Shown here: positions 1-7,350 of the stretch, piece by piece
How positions within the stretch are numbered: position 1 is the first letter of the stretch
How the letters are laid out: the number at the start of each line of letters is the position of its first letter
Assembly: GCF_022024035.1 (NCBI RefSeq)
Contig: NZ_CP091787.1
Location: 3,318,001-3,382,000 of the forward strand
Reading direction: 5' to 3'
Length of the DNA: 64,000 nt
Source of the DNA: Prevotella sp. E13-17
GTDB taxonomy: Bacteria; Bacteroidota; Bacteroidia; Bacteroidales; Bacteroidaceae
Translations under genes and position numbers: made by a program
The notes under the pieces: model-generated
What the model was told of the DNA's origin: nothing
What the model saw: only the letters and a program-made list of their open reading frames with translations
Database searches by the model: none

Positions 1-1211
1 TCTTCTATGAGGTGCTGCCCGAGGTGGTGCGACAGTATGGTGGCGGCATTGCCTACCGACCTTCGTCGCCCTGGGCTTTTGAAGACACGCCGAGCGATGG
101 CATCAACGGCGATGATCACTACTGGGGGGTGTGGCATGGTGGTGACCCCATCGAGGCCTACTTCGACCACCATGTGCGCTTTCAGTCGGAATATGGTTTC
201 CAGTCATTCCCGGAATATGAGAGCGTGCTGCTCTACAACCCCGACCCTCGCGACCACAATATCTATAGCGAAGTGATGATGGCGCATCAGAATGCCGGCA
301 CCTATGCCAACCACCGCATCGAGGAGTATATGAGTCGCGATTATCGAGTGCCTACCGACTTCAAACGTTTTCTTTACGTGGGACAGGTTCTGCAGGCCGA
401 TGCTGTGAAGATGGGCATGGAGGCTTTCCGCCGCGACCGTCCCTTCTGCATGGGCAGCATCGTATGGCAGCTCAACGACTGCTGGCCGGTAGCTTCATGG
501 AGCAGCCGTGACTACTACGGCCGTTGGAAAGCGCTGCACTACGTGACACGCAAGGCTTACGACGACATTCTCGTCAGTCCCCGCGTAAAAAGCGAAGACG
601 CTAAAACACAAGAAAGCAAACAAGTCGCGGCCCTTCCAGGACAGGAAGACACAGGTGTAAAACAATCGCAAGATGTTGCCTTGTCCAAGAAGGTGTTAGA
701 ACTGAAACTCGTCAACGACCGCCGTACTTCTGCCCGTGGCACGCTTTGCATCCAGACCATGACCATCGACGGACGTGTGGCCTATGAAAAGAAACAGACC
801 ATCACCCTGCCCAAGAATACGGCCATCGACATCGTCACCCTGCCCGTCCAGGACATCCTTGGAGGCGAACAACCCGAAAACGTGTTCTTCTACATCACCT
901 ATCACACTGGCAACAAGACCTACTACAACATCGCATACCCTGTCCGCCAAAAAGAGATGCACTATCGCAAACCTCTGCTCACGACAAACGTCAGCGACGC
1001 TGCAGACGGCTTCAACGTCAGCGTCAGCACAGACATCTTCGCCCGTGCCGTGTTCCTTAAGACTAAAGGTATCAAGGATGTGTTTGCCGACAACTACTAC
1101 GACCTGCTTCCTGGACAGACACGTACAATACATGTGCGCACATCAAAGTCGCGTACGCAGTTCCTGCGCGAACTTGAAATAATGACCTTAGGCGACGACT
1201 ACGAACCATAA
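1..1211 (+). CDS. GH2 beta-mannosidase, C-terminal part (5' end outside window)
   Basis: The reading frame is open from base 3, so about 402 C-terminal residues of a longer glycoside hydrolase family 2 protein are visible. The segment FQSEYGFQSFP carries the Glu (codon 189-191) that is the nucleophile in beta-mannosidases. It is followed by the family signature WQLNDCWPVASWS and a DYYGRWKALHY segment that closes the TIM barrel. The rest is C-terminal beta-sandwich. A Lys/Gln/Glu-rich linker encoded at about 586-690 interrupts this part and looks like a lineage-specific insertion. The expected role is release of beta-mannose from the non-reducing end of mannan or N-glycan oligosaccharides, probably in the periplasm, but the signal sequence is not visible. 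A strong hairpin terminator follows the stop codon. Confidence 0.9.
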   Translation, partial: FYEVLPEVVRQYGGGIAYRPSSPWAFEDTPSDGINGDDHYWGVWHGGDPIEAYFDHHVRFQSEYGFQSFPEYESVLLYNPDPRDHNIYSEVMMAHQNAGTYANHRIEEYMSRDYRVPTDFKRFLYVGQVLQADAVKMGMEAFRRDRPFCMGSIVWQLNDCWPVASWSSRDYYGRWKALHYVTRKAYDDILVSPRVKSEDAKTQESKQVAALPGQEDTGVKQSQDVALSKKVLELKLVNDRRTSARGTLCIQTMTIDGRVAYEKKQTITLPKNTAIDIVTLPVQDILGGEQPENVFFYITYHTGNKTYYNIAYPVRQKEMHYRKPLLTTNVSDAADGFNVSVSTDIFARAVFLKTKGIKDVFADNYYDLLPGQTRTIHVRTSKSRTQFLRELEIMTLGDDYEP

Positions 1212-1242
1212 AGCTGCATAGACCTCTAAATAGAATAGCGTT

Positions 1243-1283
1243 AAAAAAAACGCCCGTTTCATCGGTGAAACGGGCGTTTTTTG
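1243..1283 (+). terminator. Bidirectional intrinsic terminator after beta-mannosidase
   Basis: A long perfect stem (about 1245-1261 paired with 1266-1282, core CGCCCGTTTCA / TGAAACGGGCG, loop tcgg) is flanked by an A run on the left and a T run on the right. It can therefore act in both directions. Confidence 0.9.
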
Positions 1284-1333
1284 CGATAAAAGCACCGGTT
1301 TAAATCGATGAAACCGACACTTTTTGACCACAA

Positions 1334-1598
1334 TAGTGGCCGAATCGCCATGCAATACTTAAGGTTTTAAAGACATTCTAGACTCTAGAAAAGACATTTC
1401 TAGGGGCTAGAATGGAGTGATCTAGCCCCTAGAACCGACACATCTAGCCCCTAGAATGGAGTAATCTAGGGGCTAGACGCGATGCAAAAGTGGCACTTTA
1501 ACAACACGAAAGTGTCACTATTGGGCATGAATAGCGGCACAATTGGGCATGAATAGCGACAATATTGGGCATGAATAGTAACGAAACAAGCGCACCAT
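1334..1598. repeat. 22-bp periodic intergenic repeat tract A
   Basis: Five 11-bp cores of the form CTAGnnnCTAG start at 1378, 1400, 1422, 1444 and 1466, exactly 22 bp apart. Their centres are ACT, GGG, CCC, CCC and GGG, so the G- and C-type cores are inverted relative to one another. The register continues with AGYGGCAC-like units at 1489, 1511, 1533, 1555 and 1577. One further unit lies upstream at 1335, and weaker matches at 1291 and 1313 keep the phase. The slot at 1356 is degenerate. ATTGGGCATGAATAG recurs at 1520, 1542 and 1564, again 22 bp apart. No convincing gene overlaps the tract. Together with the adjoining terminator and GC-rich element it fills the gap from 1212 to 1823. Confidence 0.85.
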
Positions 1599-1666
1599 TC
1601 GGCAGATACAAAAGCACAAAACAGCAATTACCTTCCAGAGACGCAGAGGGAGTTGAAGGCTATCTA

Positions 1667-1741
1667 CTCCCCTCCATACAGGGAGGGGCCGGGGGTGGGT
1701 CTCCCATTTCCTCCCCCTTGGGGAGGTCAGGAGGGGGTCAA
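1667..1741. repeat. GC-rich palindromic intergenic element (copy 1)
   Basis: Two adjacent hairpins are visible. One is CTCCCCTCC (1667-1675) with GGGAGGGG (1681-1688). The other is CCTCCCC (from 1710) with GGGGAGG (to 1726). A G-rich tail, GGGGGTGGGTC, lies between them. Related elements occur at 7258, 40173 and 55001. It resembles REP-like dispersed palindromes common in Bacteroidetes intergenic DNA (family knowledge, not tested here). Confidence 0.75.
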
Positions 1742-1823
1742 AAATATGGCGGCACCTAACTTCATGGTATTGAAGCCGATGCCGCCGAAGAATTGGTTAA
1801 GGAAAATCAACAGAATGTAATCT

Positions 1824-1946
1824 CTACATACATGCTAAGACGATTGTGAACAGGGCAACGAGATATGCACCGTAGAGCAAAATCCACATGCTCTCCTTCT
1901 CAATGATCAATCGCATGCGTTGATAGCGCAAATTAGTCTTTTCCAT
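1824..1946 (-). CDS. Putative 40-residue single-span membrane peptide, possibly truncated
   Basis: The ORF starts at an ATG 14 bp after the stop of the upstream DUF3244-like gene. It encodes a charged N-terminus (MEKTNLRYQRMRLIIEKES) followed by one hydrophobic span (MWILLYGAYLVALFTIVLAC). It could be the second gene of that small operon. Directly after its stop, another frame stays open for about 35 codons and encodes a second hydrophobic stretch (ILLIFLNQFFGGIGFNTM). The gene may therefore be a frameshifted remnant of a longer membrane protein. No family was recognised and no strong ribosome binding site is visible. Confidence 0.35.
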   Translation of the reverse strand: MEKTNLRYQRMRLIIEKESMWILLYGAYLVALFTIVLACM

Positions 1947-1960
1947 GGTTATTCCGATTT

Positions 1961-2338
1961 TTAAAGGTCTATATCTCCGCTAAAGCAGTAATTGCCTTGC
2001 ACAATATTAATATAATAATAGCCCGTGATGTAGGCGGGGATCACCACCTTGGTGCTGCCCTGAGCCACATAAATGGTGTACTCCAGTTCCTCGTCCTCAT
2101 TGAGCAACTCAATCTGGCCTTCTGACAAAGGTGCACTGAAGTTCAGTGTGTGTCCATCGACGGTGACCACTGGGATGACTGGCTTGGCAGGAGCCTTGCG
2201 AATAGGCTTCTTAACTAATGTAGGATTAACGATCTGATGTGCGTACAGATTTAAAACATAGACTGAAGACACCTGGGCACTGGCAACAAGCAGCCCAGCG
2301 AACAACAGTGAACTTAAAACTGAAATAATCTTTTTCAT
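1961..2338 (-). CDS. Small secreted DUF3244-like protein
   Basis: This 125-residue protein has a clear signal peptide (MKKIISVLSSLLFAGLLVASAQ), a Pro/Lys-rich linker (KKPIRKAPAKPVIPVV) and a beta-rich C-terminal half. The closing motifs DGHTLNFS, TKVVIPAYITGYYYI and NYCFSGDIDL resemble the DUF3244 family of small exported Bacteroidales proteins, whose function is unknown. Length and layout fit that family. It lies downstream of, and on the same strand as, the TPR/LuxR-like regulator gene. A candidate -7 element sits at 2385-2392. The family assignment rests on motif resemblance only. Confidence 0.75.
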   Translation of the reverse strand: MKKIISVLSSLLFAGLLVASAQVSSVYVLNLYAHQIVNPTLVKKPIRKAPAKPVIPVVTVDGHTLNFSAPLSEGQIELLNEDEELEYTIYVAQGSTKVVIPAYITGYYYINIVQGNYCFSGDIDL

Positions 2339-2384
2339 TTCTTTACTCTATAGGTTTAAGTGATGCATGTGATTTTAGTCGATG

Positions 2385-2392
2385 CAAAGATA
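2385..2392 (-). promoter_or_regulatory. Candidate -7 promoter element for the DUF3244-like gene
   Basis: On the minus strand this reads TATCTTTG, an exact match to the Bacteroidetes TAnnTTTG box, 47 bp upstream of the ATG. No well-placed -33 TTTG box is evident, so confidence is moderate. Confidence 0.5.
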
Positions 2393-2435
2393 CGAAAACA
2401 TTCGAAAAAGAAATATCAAAAAAGAGCTTTTTTCT

Positions 2436-2526
2436 ATAAGTCAAAAGAAGTCAAAACGGCCAATAAGTCAACACAGAAAACTGACAATCAGCGACTTACA
2501 AAAATAATAAGTCAAAAGAAGTCAAA
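2436..2526. repeat. 20-bp direct repeat with AATAAGTCAA-like motifs
   Basis: ATAAGTCAAAAGAAGTCAAA occurs at 2436-2455 and again, identically, at 2507-2526. A third AATAAGTCAA lies at 2462. Each long copy itself contains GTCAAA twice. The second copy runs over the stop codon of the regulator gene (2522-2524). The block sits upstream of the DUF3244-like gene and could be a multi-site operator. Confidence 0.7.
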
Positions 2527-4291
2527 GGGGTCTGGAAGCCCGAAAAAGCTCTCTTTTGAGTCCATGAGCGCCTTTTACGCCAAACAATTTCATGTTGGCG
2601 CGGGCCTTTGCCTTGGTGATGGTTTGGGAGATGGAGCCTGTGAGATGAACAATCGTGATGTCATCGAAACCCAGCAATACCAGGATGCAGACATGCAACT
2701 CAAGAGGCGACAGTTTCTTTTCTTCGACCAACAGGCGGTGCATGTCGGGCATCTCCTTGGCAAACTGCATCACCAAGGCACGCCAATGTGACTCGCGAGG
2801 CAAGAATGATTCCGTCTTGAAGGCTTGCTTCTGGCGGAAAATCTTGACGATTGTGCTTTCGCTGAAAGTATCCAGACTGTTTTTAGCCTTGGGCAGACCA
2901 ATGAAATCTTCCAGTCGCTCGATGGTTTGGCGCAGTTCTTTCTCTTTCTTCTCCTTGTCGGCAATCAGTTTCTCGTAGTCACGATTGTTGAGCGTCAGCA
3001 ACTCATCCTGCACGGTTTGATACTCCTTTCTGGCGTCTGAAAGCGACTTTGACAGGGCGTCTATCTCTTCTTGCTTTTTCTTCTTGTAGCTCAGATACAA
3101 CTTGTAGGTCAGTGCAAAGCCCAAAACCACAGTAAACAGAATGCCAACGCTCCAAATGCGGGCATTGCGAGCATTGCGAGCCTCCTGCTCTGCCAGCTTC
3201 TGACTGCGGCTATAGTTATACATGGACGACATCTGATGGATGGCGTCTATCTGCATTTGTTTGTGTATAGTATCCAATGCTTGTTCATATAAGAAACCAT
3301 AATGCATCACAGAGTCCATATTACTTTTCCTGCGATAAATGGCCATCAGACCTTTATAAACATCGGGCGAAAAGCATGAATTGATCGCCCGGCGAAAGTC
3401 TTTCTCAGCAGCATTTACTTGACCAACAGCCAATTTATAGGCTCCACGTATATAATAATAACTCTCACGTCCTGTCTCGATATTGCCTTGCGCATCAAAC
3501 AACCCCGACTCGCGTTCGAAAATATCTATGACCCGTCGCGCCTCTGCCAGCTGTCCACGCTCAATATAAATGAACACCGATGCCACCAAGGCATCGGCAG
3601 CCTCACGGTCTTCGCCTAGTTGCTTTAATGAGTTGTAAGTTTCATTGATGATAGCTAACACGCTGTCTTTCTCACCAAGTTGGTAATAAGGTGTCATCAA
3701 TTGCTGTTTAGCAATGATATATTCTTTCTCTGTATCGGTCTTTCGGATATAGTCGATATAATGACGGAGCGCCCATATCTCATCGCGGGGAAGGTTTTGT
3801 TTTCCATAAATCAGAGACATCTGCCCATAAACAGGAATAAGCACACTGTAGTCGCAATCGGCGCTCAGCGTATCGGCACTCTCAATGGCGTCGTAGAAGG
3901 CTTGCAGCGCCTGTGGTGCCTCGCCCATATCGCTATAAACGCGCCCCAACAGATAGTAAGCCAGCATGCGCTCGTTGCTGGTGCCATGGAAGCTGTAGTA
4001 GTCGGCCACCTCCTTGGCGATGGAGTCGGACGTGAAGAGCACGTCTGCCTTGTTTTGAGCCTTCAGCTTCACCAACTCATAGCACATCCTATCGCCTCTC
4101 TGCCAGCGCGGTACCTTGTCCTCGCAGGCCTTCAACATGGCCAACGCCGAATCGGGATGCTCGTCGGCCATCTGACTGATGGCCTCCAGCTCGTTCATGG
4201 TCTTTTGGTTGTGGCACCCGGCAACAGCCAGTAATGCCAAGGCTATATATGCCAGAAAAAAGGGCTTCTTTTTCTGAAAAACAATCTTCAT
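2522..4291 (-). CDS. TPR membrane regulator with LuxR-like C-terminal helix-turn-helix
   Basis: This 589-residue protein starts with a lipobox-like signal (LLAVAGC, Cys26). A periplasmic TPR-type helical array follows (for example the YYLLGRVYSDMGEAPQALQAF segment), then a transmembrane span (SVGILFTVVLGFALTYKLYL), a long coiled coil, and a C-terminal LSPLELHVCILVLLGFDD...TITKAKARANMKLFG segment that resembles a LuxR-type DNA-binding helix-turn-helix. The start is placed at 4291 because a good minus-strand promoter lies at 4332-4362, inside any longer version. It probably senses an envelope signal and regulates transcription. It is divergent from the fimbrial cluster, which makes that cluster a plausible target (inference). 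Confidence 0.8.
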   Translation of the reverse strand: MKIVFQKKKPFFLAYIALALLAVAGCHNQKTMNELEAISQMADEHPDSALAMLKACEDKVPRWQRGDRMCYELVKLKAQNKADVLFTSDSIAKEVADYYSFHGTSNERMLAYYLLGRVYSDMGEAPQALQAFYDAIESADTLSADCDYSVLIPVYGQMSLIYGKQNLPRDEIWALRHYIDYIRKTDTEKEYIIAKQQLMTPYYQLGEKDSVLAIINETYNSLKQLGEDREAADALVASVFIYIERGQLAEARRVIDIFERESGLFDAQGNIETGRESYYYIRGAYKLAVGQVNAAEKDFRRAINSCFSPDVYKGLMAIYRRKSNMDSVMHYGFLYEQALDTIHKQMQIDAIHQMSSMYNYSRSQKLAEQEARNARNARIWSVGILFTVVLGFALTYKLYLSYKKKKQEEIDALSKSLSDARKEYQTVQDELLTLNNRDYEKLIADKEKKEKELRQTIERLEDFIGLPKAKNSLDTFSESTIVKIFRQKQAFKTESFLPRESHWRALVMQFAKEMPDMHRLLVEEKKLSPLELHVCILVLLGFDDITIVHLTGSISQTITKAKARANMKLFGVKGAHGLKRELFRASRPL

Positions 4292-4331
4292 AAATGGTTC
4301 TACTCGGTTTCTATGACTAAGATTCGGATTG

Positions 4332-4362
4332 CAAAGATACAACGAAAAGTCGGAAAAACAAA
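4332..4362 (-). promoter_or_regulatory. Promoter of the TPR/LuxR-like regulator
   Basis: On the minus strand, TTTG (4359-4362) is followed after 19 bp by TATCTTTG (4332-4339). Both boxes and the spacing fit the Bacteroidetes -33/-7 consensus. It fixes the downstream start at 4291. The rest of the 4292-4686 gap holds the divergent promoter and A/T-rich DNA. Confidence 0.75.
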
Positions 4363-4642
4363 ATAAAAGGCTCGTCACTGCCTCAAAAAGGCGTCAGAAA
4401 TTGGCCGAAAACAGAAAACTTTCTTATGCTTTTCTGTTTTTGTGCAAATGCCGCAGCTCAGGCACTCGGAAAGAATATTTTGACACAATCGCCTGATATT
4501 GTTACTAAAAGAAAGACAAGAAAAAGAGAAAAAACGATGCAAAATGGCACGAAAAAGGACTGTTTGTGCATAAATAATGTAAAGAGATGGTTAAACATTG
4601 TAAAAATGACAATCATTGTTTTATTCCTATTTATTTTTTCAG

Positions 4643-4650
4643 TAATTTTG
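4643..4650 (+). promoter_or_regulatory. Candidate -7 element for the fimbrial cluster
   Basis: TAATTTTG matches TAnnTTTG and would start transcription about 30 bp before the GTG at 4687. The nearest TTG (4616-4618) is slightly too far upstream for an ideal -33 box. Imperfect inverted sequence lies around 4592-4621 (AAACATTGT ... ACAATCATTGTTT), a possible regulator site. Confidence 0.5.
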
Positions 4651-4686
4651 CATCCAAATGAATTTGCTACAAAACTTAAGGTTTAA

Positions 4687-6084
4687 GTGCAACGATTAGT
4701 CAACCATCTAAAAATAGAAATTTTCGTTATGTTTGTGCTTCTCGGCCATGTGCACGGATGGGCTGAGAATATAGACACATTGCGGTATAGACAACTGCCG
4801 GGCTACCCCTTTGTCTATGTCTCGGATGCCTATGTCAGCACACCGCCCGCCATCAGCGACTCGCTGTTCGACATGGTGGCGCGTGGTCTTCGATTCAAGG
4901 TGAACCGCACGGAACTGCTGGAAGACGATCCGTTCATTGCGCTCTACAACGACAGTCTGGTGCCTCTGCTCAAAGAGAAGAACCTGGTGTTGCGTCAGGT
5001 GTTTGTGAAGGGTGCCGCATCGCCAGAGGGTCCTTACTGGAACAACATCCGCTTGAGTCGCGAGCGCACCAGGCGGTTGATAGAGTTTCTGAAAAGCAAC
5101 CTCGACCAGCCCATCGGCAACTGCACCACCGATGCGAAGTGCGTGACCGAGGACTATGCCTACCTGGTGAAGCTGATGGAGCTGGCCGGCGACGAGGAAT
5201 ACGAGCAGGTGAAAGCCATCTGGGACCGCAGCAAGGGCGATGAGCACCAGTGCAAGCGCGAGCTGATGGCACTGAACGACGGCAAGACCTGGAACCGACT
5301 GCTCGAGGTGTACTACCCCACCCTGCGCCAGAGCCGCGTGGTGTTGTGGTTCACGGTGAACCCCGACCGCATGCCCATGAGAGCCTGTCAGATAACGGCG
5401 GAGGCTGCCCTGCCCATGGTGACGCCACTGCCCGAACAGCTGAACCTGATGCCGGCATCTGCCAAGACCTATAGGCGCCGACACCTGATTGCTGCCAGAA
5501 CAAACCTGCTGCACGATTTTGCCTACGTCCCGCAGTTTGGCTTCGCACCCAGCGGCAACATCCAACTGGAGTACTACCCCCTGACGGGACACTACACCTA
5601 TAATGCTGGCTTTACGTTTTCCAACCATCGCCACTGGGAGAACCACAAGTTCATGCAGGTGCGCGACGTGCAGTTGGAGCTGCGCCGCTACTTCAAGGGC
5701 GGTGGCGCCTTTCTGGGCACCTACCTGGGCGCCTATGCACAAGGCACGGTCTATGGCATCGGCTTCAGCCAGACCAAAGGTTGGGAAGGCGAAGGCGGTG
5801 GTGCCGGACTGACACTGGGCCACACCTGCCGACTGAACAAGAAAGGCAGCCTGCGACTGGAGCTGAGCCTCAGCATGGGGGCCTTCATCACCCGCTACGA
5901 CCCCTACGTATGGGGCAATCCCATCAACGGCACGATAGACGGACTCTACTACTACAACTATCGTGGCAGCACCAGCCAGTTTAAGAAGCGCAACCACAGA
6001 TTCATGTGGTTTGGACCCACCAATGCCGGACTGCACCTGACCTACGACATTATCTACAGGAAGAAAAAGGAGGTGACAAGATGA
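4687..6084 (+). CDS. OmpA-like / DUF3575 fimbrial-cluster protein
   Basis: First gene of the fimbrial cluster, 465 residues, starting at GTG (an in-frame ATG at 4729 would leave a very short signal). After a signal peptide, the N-terminal half contains an OmpA-like segment (VFVKGAASPEGPYWNN, LSRERTRRLIEFL). The C-terminal half (from about residue 268, RTNLLHDFAYVPQFG) has the beta-rich pattern of DUF3575, ending NAGLHLTYDIIY. Proteins of this type commonly sit in Bacteroidales fimbrillin operons and are thought to act at the outer membrane, possibly in pilus anchoring or assembly. That role is family context, not shown by this sequence. The 3' end carries the ribosome binding site for the next gene and overlaps its start. 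Confidence 0.8.
   Translation: MQRLVNHLKIEIFVMFVLLGHVHGWAENIDTLRYRQLPGYPFVYVSDAYVSTPPAISDSLFDMVARGLRFKVNRTELLEDDPFIALYNDSLVPLLKEKNLVLRQVFVKGAASPEGPYWNNIRLSRERTRRLIEFLKSNLDQPIGNCTTDAKCVTEDYAYLVKLMELAGDEEYEQVKAIWDRSKGDEHQCKRELMALNDGKTWNRLLEVYYPTLRQSRVVLWFTVNPDRMPMRACQITAEAALPMVTPLPEQLNLMPASAKTYRRRHLIAARTNLLHDFAYVPQFGFAPSGNIQLEYYPLTGHYTYNAGFTFSNHRHWENHKFMQVRDVQLELRRYFKGGGAFLGTYLGAYAQGTVYGIGFSQTKGWEGEGGGAGLTLGHTCRLNKKGSLRLELSLSMGAFITRYDPYVWGNPINGTIDGLYYYNYRGSTSQFKKRNHRFMWFGPTNAGLHLTYDIIYRKKKEVTR
6067..6076 (+). promoter_or_regulatory. Strong Shine-Dalgarno site before the DUF5119 gene
   Basis: AAGGAGGTGA lies 4 bp before the ATG at 6081. Such a near-perfect match is notable because Bacteroidetes mRNAs usually lack strong Shine-Dalgarno sequences. 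It is embedded in the last codons of the upstream gene. Confidence 0.7.
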
Positions 6085-7253
6085 CGCGCGTACATTTATA
6101 TAATATCATCATCTCAACGGTAATGATGGGCTTGAGCTCGTGCATCGAGCCTCCGCTGCACCTGCCCGGTCAGAACCTGGACTTCGTGATGCCACAGGTG
6201 GAGACGGAGATGGACGTGGTGTGGGACGTGGATGTGGATCTGGAGACCAACTGGTACTACGGATGGGACCTGAAAGACGACTCCATCTGGGGATATATCG
6301 GCTACGAGCGACCCTCGAGCTACGAGGTGCACCGCTACTATAAGGGCGACGACCCCAACGCCAAGCACACCAACGACGAGGCTTTCTCGATTCGCGGCAA
6401 CAGGTTCCGCCGCTACTTCCAGTTTGGCTACTACGACATGCTGTTCTATAGCGACATCGACTCGAAAGACGGTACGCAGGTGCTGGTGATGCACGAGGAA
6501 CTGGACTCGGTGATAGCCACCACCACAGGCACACGCGGCATCTCGCGAAGCATCCTGGACCGCAGCCGTGCCAACGACACCGATGGATCCAGCGCCATCG
6601 GACTGCTGAACCAGCCAGAAATCTTCTTCGGTGCCTATCCCGAGAACATCTATATCTCGCACGACCTGGCCGACTATGAGTACGACCCCGTGGAGAATGT
6701 GTATATCAAGCACCTGGAGACCAAACTGCGTCCGCTGGTGTATATCTATCTGGTGCAGTTCATCCTCTACAACAACGAGGATGGCAAGATCATGGGCATC
6801 AACGGCAATGCGGCACTCTCGTCGATGGCCAGCTCGACCAACGTGAACACGGGCCACACGGGCAACAAGCCTGCGGTGATCTATTTCAACACCCGCATGA
6901 AGAAGGGACTGACGGTGAAGGGACGCAAGAGCGACGTGATTGGCGGCAAGCTGACCACCTTTGGACTTTGTGACAACGAGCCCTACACACGGTCGGGCGC
7001 CAGATATGTGGGTTCGCGCGCTGCGCTGCGCAACTTCCTGTACTATGACCTGATATGGAAAGACGGACAGGTGAAGACCTACGAGTTTGACGTCACCGAG
7101 CAATGCCGCGCACAGGCACATGGCGGTATCCTGACGGTGTGGATAGACTGCGACAAACTGACGCCACCCGACCCTGTAAACAAAGGCACCGGCAGTCTGT
7201 TTATACCTACGGTAGAGGACTACAACGAGGTGTTCTGGGAAATTGAGATATAA
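6081..7253 (+). CDS. DUF5119 lipoprotein of the fimbrial cluster
   Basis: This 390-residue protein starts at an ATG that overlaps the preceding stop (ATGA) behind a strong ribosome binding site. The N-terminus (IIISTVMMGLSSC) ends in a lipobox, so it is probably a lipoprotein. The body, with the early segment MDVVWDVDVDLETNWYYGWD, resembles DUF5119, a family found beside fimbrillin and DUF3575 genes in Bacteroides and Prevotella. No catalytic motif is visible. The overlap and tight spacing imply translational coupling with the DUF3575 gene. A structural or anchoring role in pilus assembly is an inference from context. Confidence 0.75.
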   Translation: MTRVHLYNIIISTVMMGLSSCIEPPLHLPGQNLDFVMPQVETEMDVVWDVDVDLETNWYYGWDLKDDSIWGYIGYERPSSYEVHRYYKGDDPNAKHTNDEAFSIRGNRFRRYFQFGYYDMLFYSDIDSKDGTQVLVMHEELDSVIATTTGTRGISRSILDRSRANDTDGSSAIGLLNQPEIFFGAYPENIYISHDLADYEYDPVENVYIKHLETKLRPLVYIYLVQFILYNNEDGKIMGINGNAALSSMASSTNVNTGHTGNKPAVIYFNTRMKKGLTVKGRKSDVIGGKLTTFGLCDNEPYTRSGARYVGSRAALRNFLYYDLIWKDGQVKTYEFDVTEQCRAQAHGGILTVWIDCDKLTPPDPVNKGTGSLFIPTVEDYNEVFWEIEI

Positions 7254-7257
7254 GGAG

Positions 7258-7297
7258 CCTCCCCTAAAAGCCTCCCCTAACCCCTCCAAAAGGAGGG
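7258..7297. repeat. GC-rich palindromic element (copy 2), possible attenuator
   Basis: CCTCCCCT is repeated, then CCCTCC (7282-7287), AAAA and GGAGGG (7292-7297) form a hairpin. It lies between the DUF5119 gene and the first fimbrillin gene. It could separate expression of the accessory genes from the main pilin, or simply be a dispersed repeat. Confidence 0.65.
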
Positions 7298-7350
7298 AAA
7301 TATAGAAAGAACTAAGATTATTCACTTTTTTATTAATTAAAACCATTAAA

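Noticed and set aside
1334..1598. CRISPR array interpretation of the 22-bp tracts
   Set aside because: The period is too short, the repeats are only 11 bp and imperfect, the intervening DNA has no spacer-like uniqueness, and no cas gene is present.
1565..1759. 64-codon ORF with a Gly-rich product
   Set aside because: It is a translation of the 22-bp tract and the GC-rich palindrome, the usual artefact of such repeats.
4426..4686. 86-codon ORF directly before the DUF3575 gene
   Set aside because: The pilus promoter element (4643-4650) lies inside it, it has low-complexity basic sequence without family resemblance, and the region reads as A/T-rich regulatory DNA.
4708..6036. Long minus-strand ORF (442 codons) opposite the DUF3575 gene, and similar ones at 6114-7478, 13033-14013, 28490-29572 and 58092-59054
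   Set aside because: All are antisense shadows of well-supported genes in GC-rich DNA, with no signal peptide, motif or promoter of their own.
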